Shown: in pieces, positions 45,371-53,348 of the stretch
Layout: every line of letters starts with the position of its first letter
Numbering within the stretch: position 1 is the stretch's first letter
NCBI GenBank assembly: GCA_945860955.1
Contig: CAMATH010000047.1
Coordinates: 1 to 57,629, forward strand
DNA from: Planctomicrobium piriforme
GTDB lineage: Bacteria; Planctomycetota; Planctomycetia; Planctomycetales; Planctomycetaceae
Direction: 5' to 3'
DNA: 57,629 nucleotides
Notes under the pieces: model-generated
What the model was told of the DNA's origin: nothing
Database searches by the model: none
What the model saw: the letters and a program-made list of their open reading frames with translations, nothing else
Program-made: the position numbers and the translations under genes

Positions 45371-45520
45371 TCCCCTTCATCCTGTCAAAGAATTCAACGG
45401 CCCGTTTGGAGGCTAAGTTGGGTGCCACGACCAGTGAGCGCAGCGGGTCGGCCGTGCGCGCGTGAACGGGAATTGCTGTTGGCGTTCGGGCGATCCTAGG
45501 CTCGAAGCGGGCCGTTGACT
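45371..45520. repeat. Repeat region with 11-bp inverted repeat
   Basis: TCAACGGCCCG (45394-45404) and CGGGCCGTTGA (45508-45518) are perfect inverse complements around 103 bp. Just before the left arm is CCTTCATCCTGTCAAAGAAT, a relative of the inverted-repeat arm at 15393. It fills most of the gap between sdpR and the sigma gene. Confidence 0.55.
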
Positions 45521-45601
45521 TTTCTGCAAGCCCTACCCTTGAAGCGGACACAACCGCCGGAATGCCCGTGCCCCTGCCGCCGTACGGTCGGGAATGCCCC
45601 C

Positions 45602-46912
45602 CTAGTTGGAAACCGGCCCTGCCCAAAATCGCCGCAGTACGACCCGGGACTGGCCGTTCTTTTCAGGGTAATCGAACGTCGCCGGGCGGGGTTCTCCATG
45701 GGACGACCACACAATCCGCAACTCGTCGCCACGCAGTTCGTAAACCCCCAGTTGCGTGAACTTGATCCCCTCCGCTTGAGTCTTCAAGTCGATCGTCGGT
45801 GGCGACTGCCGCGGATCGAGAGTGATCTCAAATTCCAACAGTTTCTCGTCGAGCAGAATCTGCAAGCGGTCGTAGTTGACTCCCGCGGTCGCACCTTGGG
45901 GAACCTCCTGTTCTTCACCCGCGTTGAGATACGAAACAACGCTCCATTTTCCCCCGAATGCCACATTGGGATCGGAAATCGGACTCGTGTCGCTGGCTGC
46001 GTGTTGGGAGTCTGGGGTTTTCGAAACCGCGCTTCGATTCCACCACACTCCGGACAGAAACCACAAGATTGCGAATGCGCCTGCGATTGTCGCCCCCCCC
46101 GCAATTCCCGTCGGCAACCAGTCTCGAATCGACGGACGCGGCAGGGCCGCCTCGACGAGTTCCAGAATTCCCGGGGCGACCACTCCTCCACCCTGGGTGA
46201 CAATCGCCATCGCGCCACAAGTCGTCGCGGCGGCCAGCGGATAAGGGACAGCCGCGGAGGCCGTGTCCTGCAATAACAGCATCGCGAACGCGGCGGCGGT
46301 CGCCGTCACACCCCGTCGCAGCAGTCGCTGCCGAAGCTCCTCCCGAGCGCGGGACAGCCTCCCCTTCACACTGCCAACCGGCCACCCCAATTCCGCGGCC
46401 GCCTCCACGTGCGACTTCCCCTCGAGATAACACAACACTAGCGGCTGCTGGTATTTCTTGGGCAACTGACGAATCTCGTCGTCAAAAATCTCGCGCAGCT
46501 CGGCGCGCTCGAACGGAGGCGGGGGCTCGGTGACTGGTCGCATGTCAATCGCTCGTGTTTCGTATTCCCGGCGTTTCAAATCGCGAGCCCGCGCATGTGT
46601 CGCGACCCGAACCGCAGTCTCGTGCAGCCACCCTCCAATGGACTCCTGCCAACGCACATCGCCGGCACGTCGAGCCAGCACCAGGAACACTGCTTGAAAA
46701 GCATCTTCGACATCCTGCTCGTTTCGCAACAGCCGCCGGCAAACCCCCAGAACCATCGCGCCATGCCGTTGAATCAAGTGGTTAAATGCGGACTCCGCTC
46801 GTTCTTTCGAGAACTGGTCCAGCAACTGCCGATCGGTCACGCACTGCGCAGCGTCAACCGCTCCCCCCAGGGGAATCCATTGCCGCAACACCTGCAACAG
46901 GTTCGACGACAC
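45602..46912 (-). CDS. ECF sigma factor with membrane anchor and TIGR03067-like C-terminal domain
   Basis: 436 residues from a GTG with GAAGGTGA upstream. Residues 1-~195 are an ECF sigma: NHLIQRHGAMVLGVCRRLLR, EDAFQAVFLVLARRAGD, a WLHETAVRVATHARARDLKR segment and a region-4 helix-turn-helix (KSHVEAAAELGWPVGSVKGR). A segment of mild hydrophobicity (200-250) and a clear membrane segment (LPTGIAGGATIAGAFAILWF, 266-285) follow. From about 318 to the end there is a beta-rich domain (AFGGKWSVVSYLNAGEEQEV ... GVYELRGDELRIVWSSHGEP) that looks like planctomycete TIGR03067 domains. This joins the cytoplasmic sigma to an exported sensor domain in one chain. Confidence 0.82.
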   Translation of the reverse strand: MSSNLLQVLRQWIPLGGAVDAAQCVTDRQLLDQFSKERAESAFNHLIQRHGAMVLGVCRRLLRNEQDVEDAFQAVFLVLARRAGDVRWQESIGGWLHETAVRVATHARARDLKRREYETRAIDMRPVTEPPPPFERAELREIFDDEIRQLPKKYQQPLVLCYLEGKSHVEAAAELGWPVGSVKGRLSRAREELRQRLLRRGVTATAAAFAMLLLQDTASAAVPYPLAAATTCGAMAIVTQGGGVVAPGILELVEAALPRPSIRDWLPTGIAGGATIAGAFAILWFLSGVWWNRSAVSKTPDSQHAASDTSPISDPNVAFGGKWSVVSYLNAGEEQEVPQGATAGVNYDRLQILLDEKLLEFEITLDPRQSPPTIDLKTQAEGIKFTQLGVYELRGDELRIVWSSHGEPRPATFDYPEKNGQSRVVLRRFWAGPVSN

Positions 46913-47481
46913 GCGTCACCTTCTCAGGAAATCGAGACGTGAACGATCACCGCTAGTGACGGACATCCAGCGGCCATCACCTAAGACAACATTCAGAATC
47001 CATCCGAGAGGATTCTATCACGTCGCCATCGGGGAACACGAACCGAAATCGGCGGAATCGAGGTACGCGCGAAGCAATGCGGCGGCACGTCAAATCGCGT
47101 CGCGACCTCGAATTCCGCCAATCCGGTTCCGTGAACCGTACATTCCGGCGATGTGGAATCGTGGTGAATCCAGCAACGGCCGGCTGTTGAAGTGGAAAAC
47201 GAGAGGGACGTCTGGCGGGTGGTGGTGTGGGTTGCCGCTGATGGGCAGTACCAGACGTCCCTCTCGCCTATTCCATGCCGGGCTTTGGTCGGTTGGATAC
47301 AAGATTCTGTCACGAATTCTTTCCCGTGTCCGAGCCCTCAGGTCAATTCCTCATCGGACTCGCCCCTTGATGGATATCCCGTTCGACGGATATGTAAGAT
47401 CTCACCCGTTGGCGGGGGTTTGTCGGAATCCGCACCGTCGCCCTGCTCGAATCCTAGTCCCCACCGCACGGATCCGCCGTC
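46913..47481. other. Gap between sigma gene and DUF1501 gene
   Basis: 570 bp with divergent promoters expected on both sides. No gene was found; it contains the palindromic element at 47200-47266. Confidence 0.5.
47200..47266. repeat. 16-bp perfect inverted repeat element
   Basis: CGAGAGGGACGTCTGG (47200-47215) and CCAGACGTCCCTCTCG (47251-47266) are exact inverse complements with a 35-base spacer. Long perfect arms of this kind resemble REPIN-type repeats. No T-run follows and no gene ends immediately beside it, so a terminator is unlikely. Confidence 0.7.
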
Positions 47482-48792
47482 ATGTTGCCTCTCGGTTCTG
47501 TCCCGTACCGGGATTGCCAGCGAATCGGCAGGCGGGCGTTTTTGCAGATTGGCTCGGCGGGGCTGGCCGGTTTGACGTTGCCCAACTTGCTGCGGGCGGG
47601 CGAAGAGACGCCAGCGACGCCCTCACCCCCCGCCCGGGCTTGCATCGTCATCTATCTCGCCGGCGGTCCCAGCCACCACGAGACATTCGATCCCAAACCA
47701 TCCGCTCCGATGCGGGTGCGTGGTCCCTGGGGGGCGATTCCAACGCGAATCCCCGGCATTCAGTTTGGGGAGATGTTGCCGCAGTTGGCCGCAATGAACG
47801 ACCGCTTCTCGCTGCTGCGGGCGCTCAACCACACCAACAGCCTGCACAACCCGTGGCCTATGCTCACCGGCACATTCGCCCATCGGACGACAATCGGAGC
47901 AGCCGTCAACTTCCTCCAGCGGGGCGAGCGAGCCGAGTTGCCGACGTTTGTGAATCTGGGACCGAAGTTGTCGATCGGATCGGGGGTGTTGGGGGGAACC
48001 TACGACCCGCTGGAAATCCCCGAGCCGACGCGTGCGGAGCAGTCGCTCCAGGAGTTTTTGCCCGCTCGTGAAATCGACCCCAATCGACTTTCCGACCGCA
48101 CAACACTCCTGCGGCAAGTCGACGACCTGCGTCGACTGGTCGACGCGGGGCCGGCGGTCGGGGCGCAAGACCGGGCGCAACAGCGGGCGTTCTCTATCCT
48201 CACGTCGTCGCGGGTGCGGGACGCGTTCGATCTGACGGCGGAACCCGAGTCGCGTCGCGATCGCTTCGGCGCGAACAGTTTCGGACAATCGTGCCTGCTC
48301 GCCCGGCGACTGGTCGAAGCGGGCACCCGCATTGTGCAAATCAACTGGTACAACCGCGAAGACGGGTTCGCCGTCGGCTGGGATGTTCACGGCGACGACC
48401 AGACCGGCCTGGTGCGGATGGAACAGCAACTGTGTCCCCGCTTCGATCAGGGACTCTCGGCGTTGCTGTCGGACCTGGAAGAACGGGGACTCCTCGCGAG
48501 TACGCTGGTCGTCGCGACAGGCGAGTTCGGGCGGACCCCGCACATCAGCCGGCTTGGGGGACGCGACCATTGGCCGTATTGCTTTTCCGCACTGCTGGCC
48601 GGCGGGGGAGTGAAGGCCGGTCGCGTGGTGGGAGGAAGTGATAAACAGGGGGCCTACCCCGCCGACCGCCCCGTCAGCCCCGCCGATTTCGCCGCCACAT
48701 GCTGTCGGCTGCTGGGGGTCGATCCGAACACGGATGACCGCCTGCGCCCCATGCTGTTCGAAGGACATGCGGTTGAGGAGCTATGGAATTGA
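47482..48792 (+). CDS. DUF1501 protein with Tat signal
   Basis: 436 residues. A twin-arginine signal at 17-18 (IGRRAFLQIGSAGLAGL) leads to a sulfatase-like/alkaline phosphatase superfamily fold. Landmarks are ACIVIYLAGGPSHHETFDPK near the start, LRALNHTNSLHNPWPMLTGT, TRIVQINWYNREDG...WDVHGDD and VVATGEFGRTPHISRLGGRD. The domain is almost specific to planctomycetes and is usually next to DUF1549/DUF1553 cytochromes, which are not adjacent here. The downstream PD40 gene starts inside the last codons (ATGGAATTGA), so the two are coupled. Confidence 0.94.
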   Translation: MLPLGSVPYRDCQRIGRRAFLQIGSAGLAGLTLPNLLRAGEETPATPSPPARACIVIYLAGGPSHHETFDPKPSAPMRVRGPWGAIPTRIPGIQFGEMLPQLAAMNDRFSLLRALNHTNSLHNPWPMLTGTFAHRTTIGAAVNFLQRGERAELPTFVNLGPKLSIGSGVLGGTYDPLEIPEPTRAEQSLQEFLPAREIDPNRLSDRTTLLRQVDDLRRLVDAGPAVGAQDRAQQRAFSILTSSRVRDAFDLTAEPESRRDRFGANSFGQSCLLARRLVEAGTRIVQINWYNREDGFAVGWDVHGDDQTGLVRMEQQLCPRFDQGLSALLSDLEERGLLASTLVVATGEFGRTPHISRLGGRDHWPYCFSALLAGGGVKAGRVVGGSDKQGAYPADRPVSPADFAATCCRLLGVDPNTDDRLRPMLFEGHAVEELWN

Positions 48793-49949
48793 TTCCCGTG
48801 GGACTCAAACCTCGCACAGCCGGAAGCGAGACAATTTCGGGGAGCCGCGCCCGTCAGGAAGCGGTATCAAGCTCCCGCTTCCTGACGGGCGCGGCTCCGT
48901 CAAATTGTTTCAACGCGGACCGCACGGAGCATACAGAGCGGTGGTCCAGTCGAACTGCGGGGCGGATCACGGCGGTCGTGATCGCCGTCGCGGGAATTCT
49001 GGCGGCGTATGATTTTTCCACCGCAAACGGACAAGATTCTCCCGGGCGGCCACTGCGGATCGCGTTTTCCTCACTGCGCGACCGGCCGGCGTTCGCGTCG
49101 CTGTACCTCTACGACCACGATGGCACCTCACAGGGCAAGTTGTGGAAGGCGTTGCCGCAAACAGCGGAAAAGGGTGACACCCATGCTTCTCTCACGTCTG
49201 ATGGGGCGTGGTGTCTGTACACTTCGAAACAGGTCGGGGGATTCGGTCCGCTCGCCCGGTTGTACGATGTCAAACAGAACGCGCTGGCCGCCGACCCGGA
49301 GTTCAATCAGAATTTCGCCGCCCGGACCGAAGTGACGCTCTCTGGCGATGGACGCTGGATCGCGCTCTGTGCCTGGGATCAACCCGGTCAGCCCGGTGGC
49401 TGGGATGTTTTGTTGTGGGATCGAAAATCCCAGCGATTCGTGGACCTGCCGGGACTCAATTCCGATGCCAACGAACGCGAAGTCGCGATCAGTGGCGACG
49501 GACGCTGGATCGCGTTTCTCTCCGACCGCCCGGGAGGAGCGGGACTCGCGGATCTCTTTCTGTATGATCGGGAGGCGGGGAAACTCGTCCCATTGCCTGG
49601 CGTCAACACGGCGGCCCGCGAATTGAACCCGGCATTGAACGCCGACGGATCGGTTTTGGCGTTTGTCTCGGACCGCACCGGCGGCAGCGGGGGAAAGGAC
49701 ATTTACGTTCTCGATCGGGCGACGGGGCGCCCGTCGGCCCCCGAGGGACTCAACTCGGCGGCACACGAACAGACCCCCGGTTTCAGCCCCGACGGACGGT
49801 TTTTGGTCTTCGTCTCGGAACGGACGCGCGGAGCCGGGGAACGCGATGTCTATCTCTACGATCGCCAGCGCAAGTCCTTATTGCCAACCCCCGGGCTCAA
49901 TTCCGCCGCGGAGGATTTTGACCCGGTCGTGTCGTTTATTGACGAGTAA
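48783..49949 (+). CDS. PD40/TolB-like beta-propeller protein with repeat-derived N-terminus
   Basis: 388 residues if the ATG at 48783 is used. Residues ~10-50 are encoded by palindromic repeat copy B and have no family similarity. A hydrophobic anchor/signal follows at about 60-85 (TAVVIAVAGILAAYDFSTAN). From about 95 there are repeated PD40 blades with FSPDG-like strands: SGDGRWIAFLSDRPGGAGLA, NADGSVLAFVSDRTGGSGGK, SPDGRFLVFVSERTRGAGER. The protein is exported and probably binds other proteins or polysaccharides. A GTG at 48978 would remove the repeat-coded part and leave a short signal; I could not decide which start is used. Confidence 0.8.
   Translation: MELIPVGLKPRTAGSETISGSRARQEAVSSSRFLTGAAPSNCFNADRTEHTERWSSRTAGRITAVVIAVAGILAAYDFSTANGQDSPGRPLRIAFSSLRDRPAFASLYLYDHDGTSQGKLWKALPQTAEKGDTHASLTSDGAWCLYTSKQVGGFGPLARLYDVKQNALAADPEFNQNFAARTEVTLSGDGRWIALCAWDQPGQPGGWDVLLWDRKSQRFVDLPGLNSDANEREVAISGDGRWIAFLSDRPGGAGLADLFLYDREAGKLVPLPGVNTAARELNPALNADGSVLAFVSDRTGGSGGKDIYVLDRATGRPSAPEGLNSAAHEQTPGFSPDGRFLVFVSERTRGAGERDVYLYDRQRKSLLPTPGLNSAAEDFDPVVSFIDE
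48810..48930 (+). repeat. Long palindromic repeat, copy B (inside coding sequence)
   Basis: The core is a perfect 24-bp stem, 48841-48864 with 48875-48898, around a 10-base loop. Flanks match copy A at 14041-14160 over about 120 bp with the same outer imperfect arms. It lies within the 5' part of the PD40 reading frame without breaking it. Confidence 0.8.
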
Positions 49950-50080
49950 CAAATTGCGACTTTTCCGCCGGCAAAGCCTGTTGACGTTCGCACGGCCGAC
50001 TCCCGTTGGTCGCTGGACGTGGCACCCGTCTGAAGTTGTCGCGGGCCGCTGAATTTGATGTTGCCCCTGCGCCTCGAGCG

Positions 50081-51304
50081 TCACCTCGCGCCGGGAAGAT
50101 GCAGCAGGTCACCATTCGCGTCATAGTGGAAATCCGTCGCCCGCGCCGTCAAAATTCCCAGGCAGGACTCTTCGTCATTGGCAACACCAAACACCGTGCA
50201 GATGGGGGTGCCCGCCGGAATTGGCTGGCCGGTCGCCGGGATGTCGGCAATGTTTGGAACCGTCCAGAAATCATTGACGACGGCCGACCCGAGTTGGGCA
50301 GGGAACCCCCCTTGGTAGACTGTGTCGCGAGTCGCATAAATGATCAGTTTGCCAATGACGCTGGCCGCAGACCGACTCACGGATTCCACCGGCTCGCGCG
50401 GCACCGTTGAGGCGGAAACCGGCGGTTCGACTTGTGTCGCCAACACATGGTCGCGTAACCACGACCGTCGCTGGTGCCATTCGAACAGTTCGACTGAACC
50501 GGTGTAACGCGGGTTGATTTCTGTCAGCCAGGGGATGCCATCCGCTATTAGAAAGTCACATCCGAACAGGCCGCGCAGAGCGAACGCGCCGGCGACGGCT
50601 GCGCCCACGGCGTACATCGTTCGTTCCGTCGACGGATCCACCCGGGCCGGTGCGAGGTTGCCGCACCATGCGGTGGCGGTCGGGGCGTTCGCGGCGGAAA
50701 TTCCGATCAATTGACGGGAGATTCCAATCAACGTCGGTTCGACATCTGGCCCATGGGCCAGAAACAGTGCCGAATATTCCGCACCGGCGACCCGTTGCTG
50801 AAAATAGTGCGGTTCGCTCCGCGTGGCGTGATCGCGATGAGCGGGAGTCCAAACGACCACTCCGCGCCCCGCTGACCCCATGCGGGGTTTCAGCACCCAC
50901 GTTCCATCCCTCGGTGGAGGGATTCGGGGTGAGCGGATTTCCAGTGCGGGGAGTTTCGCGGACTGCAGAACCGAAGCGACGCGCCGGGGATTCCGAACCT
51001 GCCGCACGGTATTGGCGGAGTTTCCCAGCAGGGGGCGTTCGCGGGAGAGCCGCCCGAGGAGCGCGGGGTGATTTTCGAGTCCGCCGGTGTAGATCCAGGG
51101 GATGACGGGCACGCCAGCGATCGCGGCCGAAAGTCCGTTGGGGAAGTCGGCGACAGGCAGAACGTGGGCGCACGCCCGCAAATCGGCGTCGGCGAAGGCA
51201 TCGGCGCAGACCGGGGAAAAGCCGGCGCGGAGCGCCGACTGGGCGGCCGACCGGACGCTGGCACCGACAATCAGAAGTGGGGAATTGGGGTGAAGGACTG
51301 GCAT
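50081..51304 (-). CDS. ATP-grasp family ligase next to the C1 genes
   Basis: 407 residues. An N-terminal pre-ATP-grasp part (LLIVGASVRSAAQSALRAGF) precedes the ATP-grasp fold: TWVLKPRMGSAGRGVVVWTP with the first ATP-binding Lys, HYFQQRVAGAEYSALFLAHG, and LFGCDFLIADGIPWLTEINP RYTGS with the metal-binding residues. ATP-grasp genes are regular members of H4MPT-linked C1 gene clusters in methylotrophs and planctomycetes and may build or modify the cofactor. Here it is divergent from fae by 126 bp, consistent with this role. The exact substrate is unknown. Confidence 0.85.
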   Translation of the reverse strand: MPVLHPNSPLLIVGASVRSAAQSALRAGFSPVCADAFADADLRACAHVLPVADFPNGLSAAIAGVPVIPWIYTGGLENHPALLGRLSRERPLLGNSANTVRQVRNPRRVASVLQSAKLPALEIRSPRIPPPRDGTWVLKPRMGSAGRGVVVWTPAHRDHATRSEPHYFQQRVAGAEYSALFLAHGPDVEPTLIGISRQLIGISAANAPTATAWCGNLAPARVDPSTERTMYAVGAAVAGAFALRGLFGCDFLIADGIPWLTEINPRYTGSVELFEWHQRRSWLRDHVLATQVEPPVSASTVPREPVESVSRSAASVIGKLIIYATRDTVYQGGFPAQLGSAVVNDFWTVPNIADIPATGQPIPAGTPICTVFGVANDEESCLGILTARATDFHYDANGDLLHLPGAR

Positions 51305-51430
51305 TTCGCTCCGTCAGTTGTTATCAAATCGCATCGGCGGCGTCTTGCGACCGCTGGAATTTCACGCGAGTAGTTCGGCGGTTGCCCCCGGGTGCTCCAG
51401 AGTCTGTCTGCATTGAGGAGAGAAGAGTCC

Positions 51431-51928
51431 ATGTCGATGTTTATCGGTGAAGCGCTCGTGGGTGAGGGGAATGAAGTCGCCCACATCGATCTGTTGATTG
51501 GCGACAAGACCGGCCCCGTCGGGCAGGCTTTCGCCGACGCCCTGTCACGCCAGTCGGCCGGCCACAGCAACCTGCTGGCCGTTCTGACCCCCAATCTCGC
51601 CGTCAAGCCCGCGACCGTCATGATCACGAAAGTGACGATCAAGGGTGCCCGTCAGGCGGTCCAGATGTTTGGCCCCGCTCAGTACGCCGTCGCCAAGGCT
51701 GTCGCTGACAGCGTTGAGCAAGGCGTGATCCCCAAGGATCAGGCCGAAAACCTGGTCATCGTCTGTGGTGTCTTCATTCACTGGGAAGCCAAGGACGACA
51801 AGAAGATCTTCGAATACAACTACGAAGCGACCAAGCTGTCGATCGCCCGCGCCATGAAGGGTGAACCTTCCGCGAGCGAAATGCTGGCCAAGAAAGACTC
51901 GGCCAAGCACCCGTTCTCGGGCGTCTAG
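51431..51928 (+). CDS. fae: Formaldehyde-activating enzyme
   Basis: 165 residues from the ATG at 51431 with GAGGAGAGAAG upstream. It condenses formaldehyde with tetrahydromethanopterin in the cytoplasm. The signature [19 protein letters not shown] holds the catalytic His at 18, with [20 protein letters not shown] next and a [20 protein letters not shown] strand. It is full length for Fae. An intrinsic terminator follows 28 bp after the stop. The dehydrogenase gene downstream is probably transcribed from a separate promoter or by read-through. Confidence 0.97.
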   Translation: MSMFIGEALVGEGNEVAHIDLLIGDKTGPVGQAFADALSRQSAGHSNLLAVLTPNLAVKPATVMITKVTIKGARQAVQMFGPAQYAVAKAVADSVEQGVIPKDQAENLVIVCGVFIHWEAKDDKKIFEYNYEATKLSIARAMKGEPSASEMLAKKDSAKHPFSGV

Positions 51929-51956
51929 TCGTCGCTGACGCGTCGCGTCTCCTGAG

Positions 51957-51994
51957 GCACGCCCTGGTCTTCTGACTGGGGCGTGCTTTTTTTT
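51957..51994 (+). terminator. Intrinsic terminator after fae
   Basis: GCACGCCC (51957-51964) pairs with GGGCGTGC (51979-51986), followed by eight T (51987-51994). It starts 28 bp after the fae stop and lies between fae and the dehydrogenase gene. Confidence 0.9.
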
Positions 51995-52045
51995 GCAACC
52001 CGTCTGTTCCAACATCTCTCCACCGCCAGACTACTTTTCGCCGAC

Positions 52046-52906
52046 ATGAAGACGATCCTTATCCAGCTCGACACCGATCAGCATCCCAGCACGTTTGACC
52101 GTGTGGTCGCGGTGGATGCCGACGTCGACGCCCTGTTCAGCTACGGTGGGGTGACGCCGGAACAGGTCGAACCACTGGTCCACGGTGCGATGTTCACCCG
52201 GGGACCGAAGGATCTTTGCAAGACCGCAATCTTTATCGGCGGCAGCAACGTCGCCGCTGGCGAGACGCTCCTTGCCAAAGTCAAAAAGACCTTTTTCGGC
52301 CCCGTTCGCGTTTCCGTTCTGATGGATTCGAATGGATCGAATACCACTGCGGGAGCGGCGGTTCTGTGCGCGCGCAAGCACATTTCCCTGCGGGAATGCG
52401 AAGCGGTTGTTCTGGCGGGGACCGGCCCGGTCGGACAGAGGGCGGCTCAGATTCTAGCCGCCGAAGGGGCGCGCGTCTGGGTCGCTTCGCGGTCGTTGGA
52501 TCGCGCCGCGCAGACCTGTGAAGCCATCTCGGCGATTGTGCCAAACGCCCGGTTGACTCCAGTCGGAATCAATACCGTCGACGACGTCCGAACCGCCTGT
52601 CAGGGGGCCGCGCTGGTGATCGCCGCCGGTGCCGCCGGTGTTGAACTTCTTCCCGCATCGGTTCGGGCGGAGCTTCCGGAATTGAAAGTCGCCATCGATC
52701 TCAACGCCGTTCCCCCCGCGGGGATCGCGGGGGTCGAGGTGATGGACAAGGGGATCGATCGGCAAGGGGTCATCTGCTACGGTGCCATTGGCGTTGGCGG
52801 ATTGAAAATGAAGATCCACAAGGCGGCCATTCGCAAGCTGTTTGAGTCGAATGACCAGATTCTCGACACGGCGGCGGTGTATCAGATCGGGCTGGGATTG
52901 GTGTGA
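52046..52906 (+). CDS. NAD(P)-dependent methylene-tetrahydromethanopterin dehydrogenase (MtdB/MtdC type)
   Basis: 286 residues from the ATG at 52046. The N-terminal domain has ILIQLDTDQHPSTFDRVVAV, the typical start of the Mtd family, and RVSVLMDSNGSNTTAGAAVL. A Rossmann domain follows with AVVLAGTGPVGQRAAQILAA and ARVWVASRSLDRA. It oxidises methylene-H4MPT, the product of Fae, to methenyl-H4MPT. Planctomycetes are known to carry a distinct MtdC form; I cannot separate MtdB from MtdC by eye, so no symbol is given. The start follows TTCGCCGAC, a weak site. Confidence 0.93.
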   Translation: MKTILIQLDTDQHPSTFDRVVAVDADVDALFSYGGVTPEQVEPLVHGAMFTRGPKDLCKTAIFIGGSNVAAGETLLAKVKKTFFGPVRVSVLMDSNGSNTTAGAAVLCARKHISLRECEAVVLAGTGPVGQRAAQILAAEGARVWVASRSLDRAAQTCEAISAIVPNARLTPVGINTVDDVRTACQGAALVIAAGAAGVELLPASVRAELPELKVAIDLNAVPPAGIAGVEVMDKGIDRQGVICYGAIGVGGLKMKIHKAAIRKLFESNDQILDTAAVYQIGLGLV

Positions 52907-53348
52907 TTGGCTTTTCGGCGTGTTCTCTATACTCCGCACGGCGTCAAACCAGACGACTCGTGTCCGCGGCACCGGCCGGTTTGATATTGAAGACTCCAGT
53001 TCAAAACATCGCCACTCATCGTTCCACGGTCCCGAGACCCCATCCGGCTGAAGTGCAATGTCGCGTTTTCGGCCGCGTGACGTATATGAATCGTGACCGA
53101 AATAGCCGAACACGATTCTGGCATCCCTCCGGGATGCTGTTCCAGACACGCCGCTTCCCGGGGGTCTGCGCTGCGCTTCGACCCCCGGCTACTTTCTGGC
53201 ATCCCGTTCGGGATGCGACGGCGACTGCGCCGCAAGAAACCCTACAAGACGACGGATTTGATCTTGGACGGCTGCTAACCGTCCTGCAGTTTGGATCCTC
53301 AGCCCCGCGAAATTTCTCTCCATATTCCTTCACCCCGCCGGACGGACG
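52907..53348. other. Repeat-rich intergenic region
   Basis: 440 bp with no gene. It contains a partial minus-strand arm related to palindromic repeats A and B (about 53061-53092), two small hairpins of the form GGCATCCC...GGGATGC near 53130 and 53198, and the repeat at 53210-53275. Confidence 0.55.
53210..53275 (+). repeat. Dispersed repeat, copy 1 (PYKTT-type)
   Basis: 65 bp, in one frame reading MRRRLRRKKPYKTTDLILDG. An inverted, diverged copy lies at 57504-57569 and reads MRSRLRRDEPYKTTVLILDR. The differences are spread over synonymous and non-synonymous sites. Both lie in gene-free flanks of the PQQ-like/cyanophycinase pair. Confidence 0.65.

Noticed and set aside
46956-48071. Plus-strand open frame of 371 codons overlapping the DUF1501 gene
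   Set aside because: It is another frame over the first part of the DUF1501 gene and lacks any similarity; the DUF1501 frame has a Tat signal and conserved motifs.
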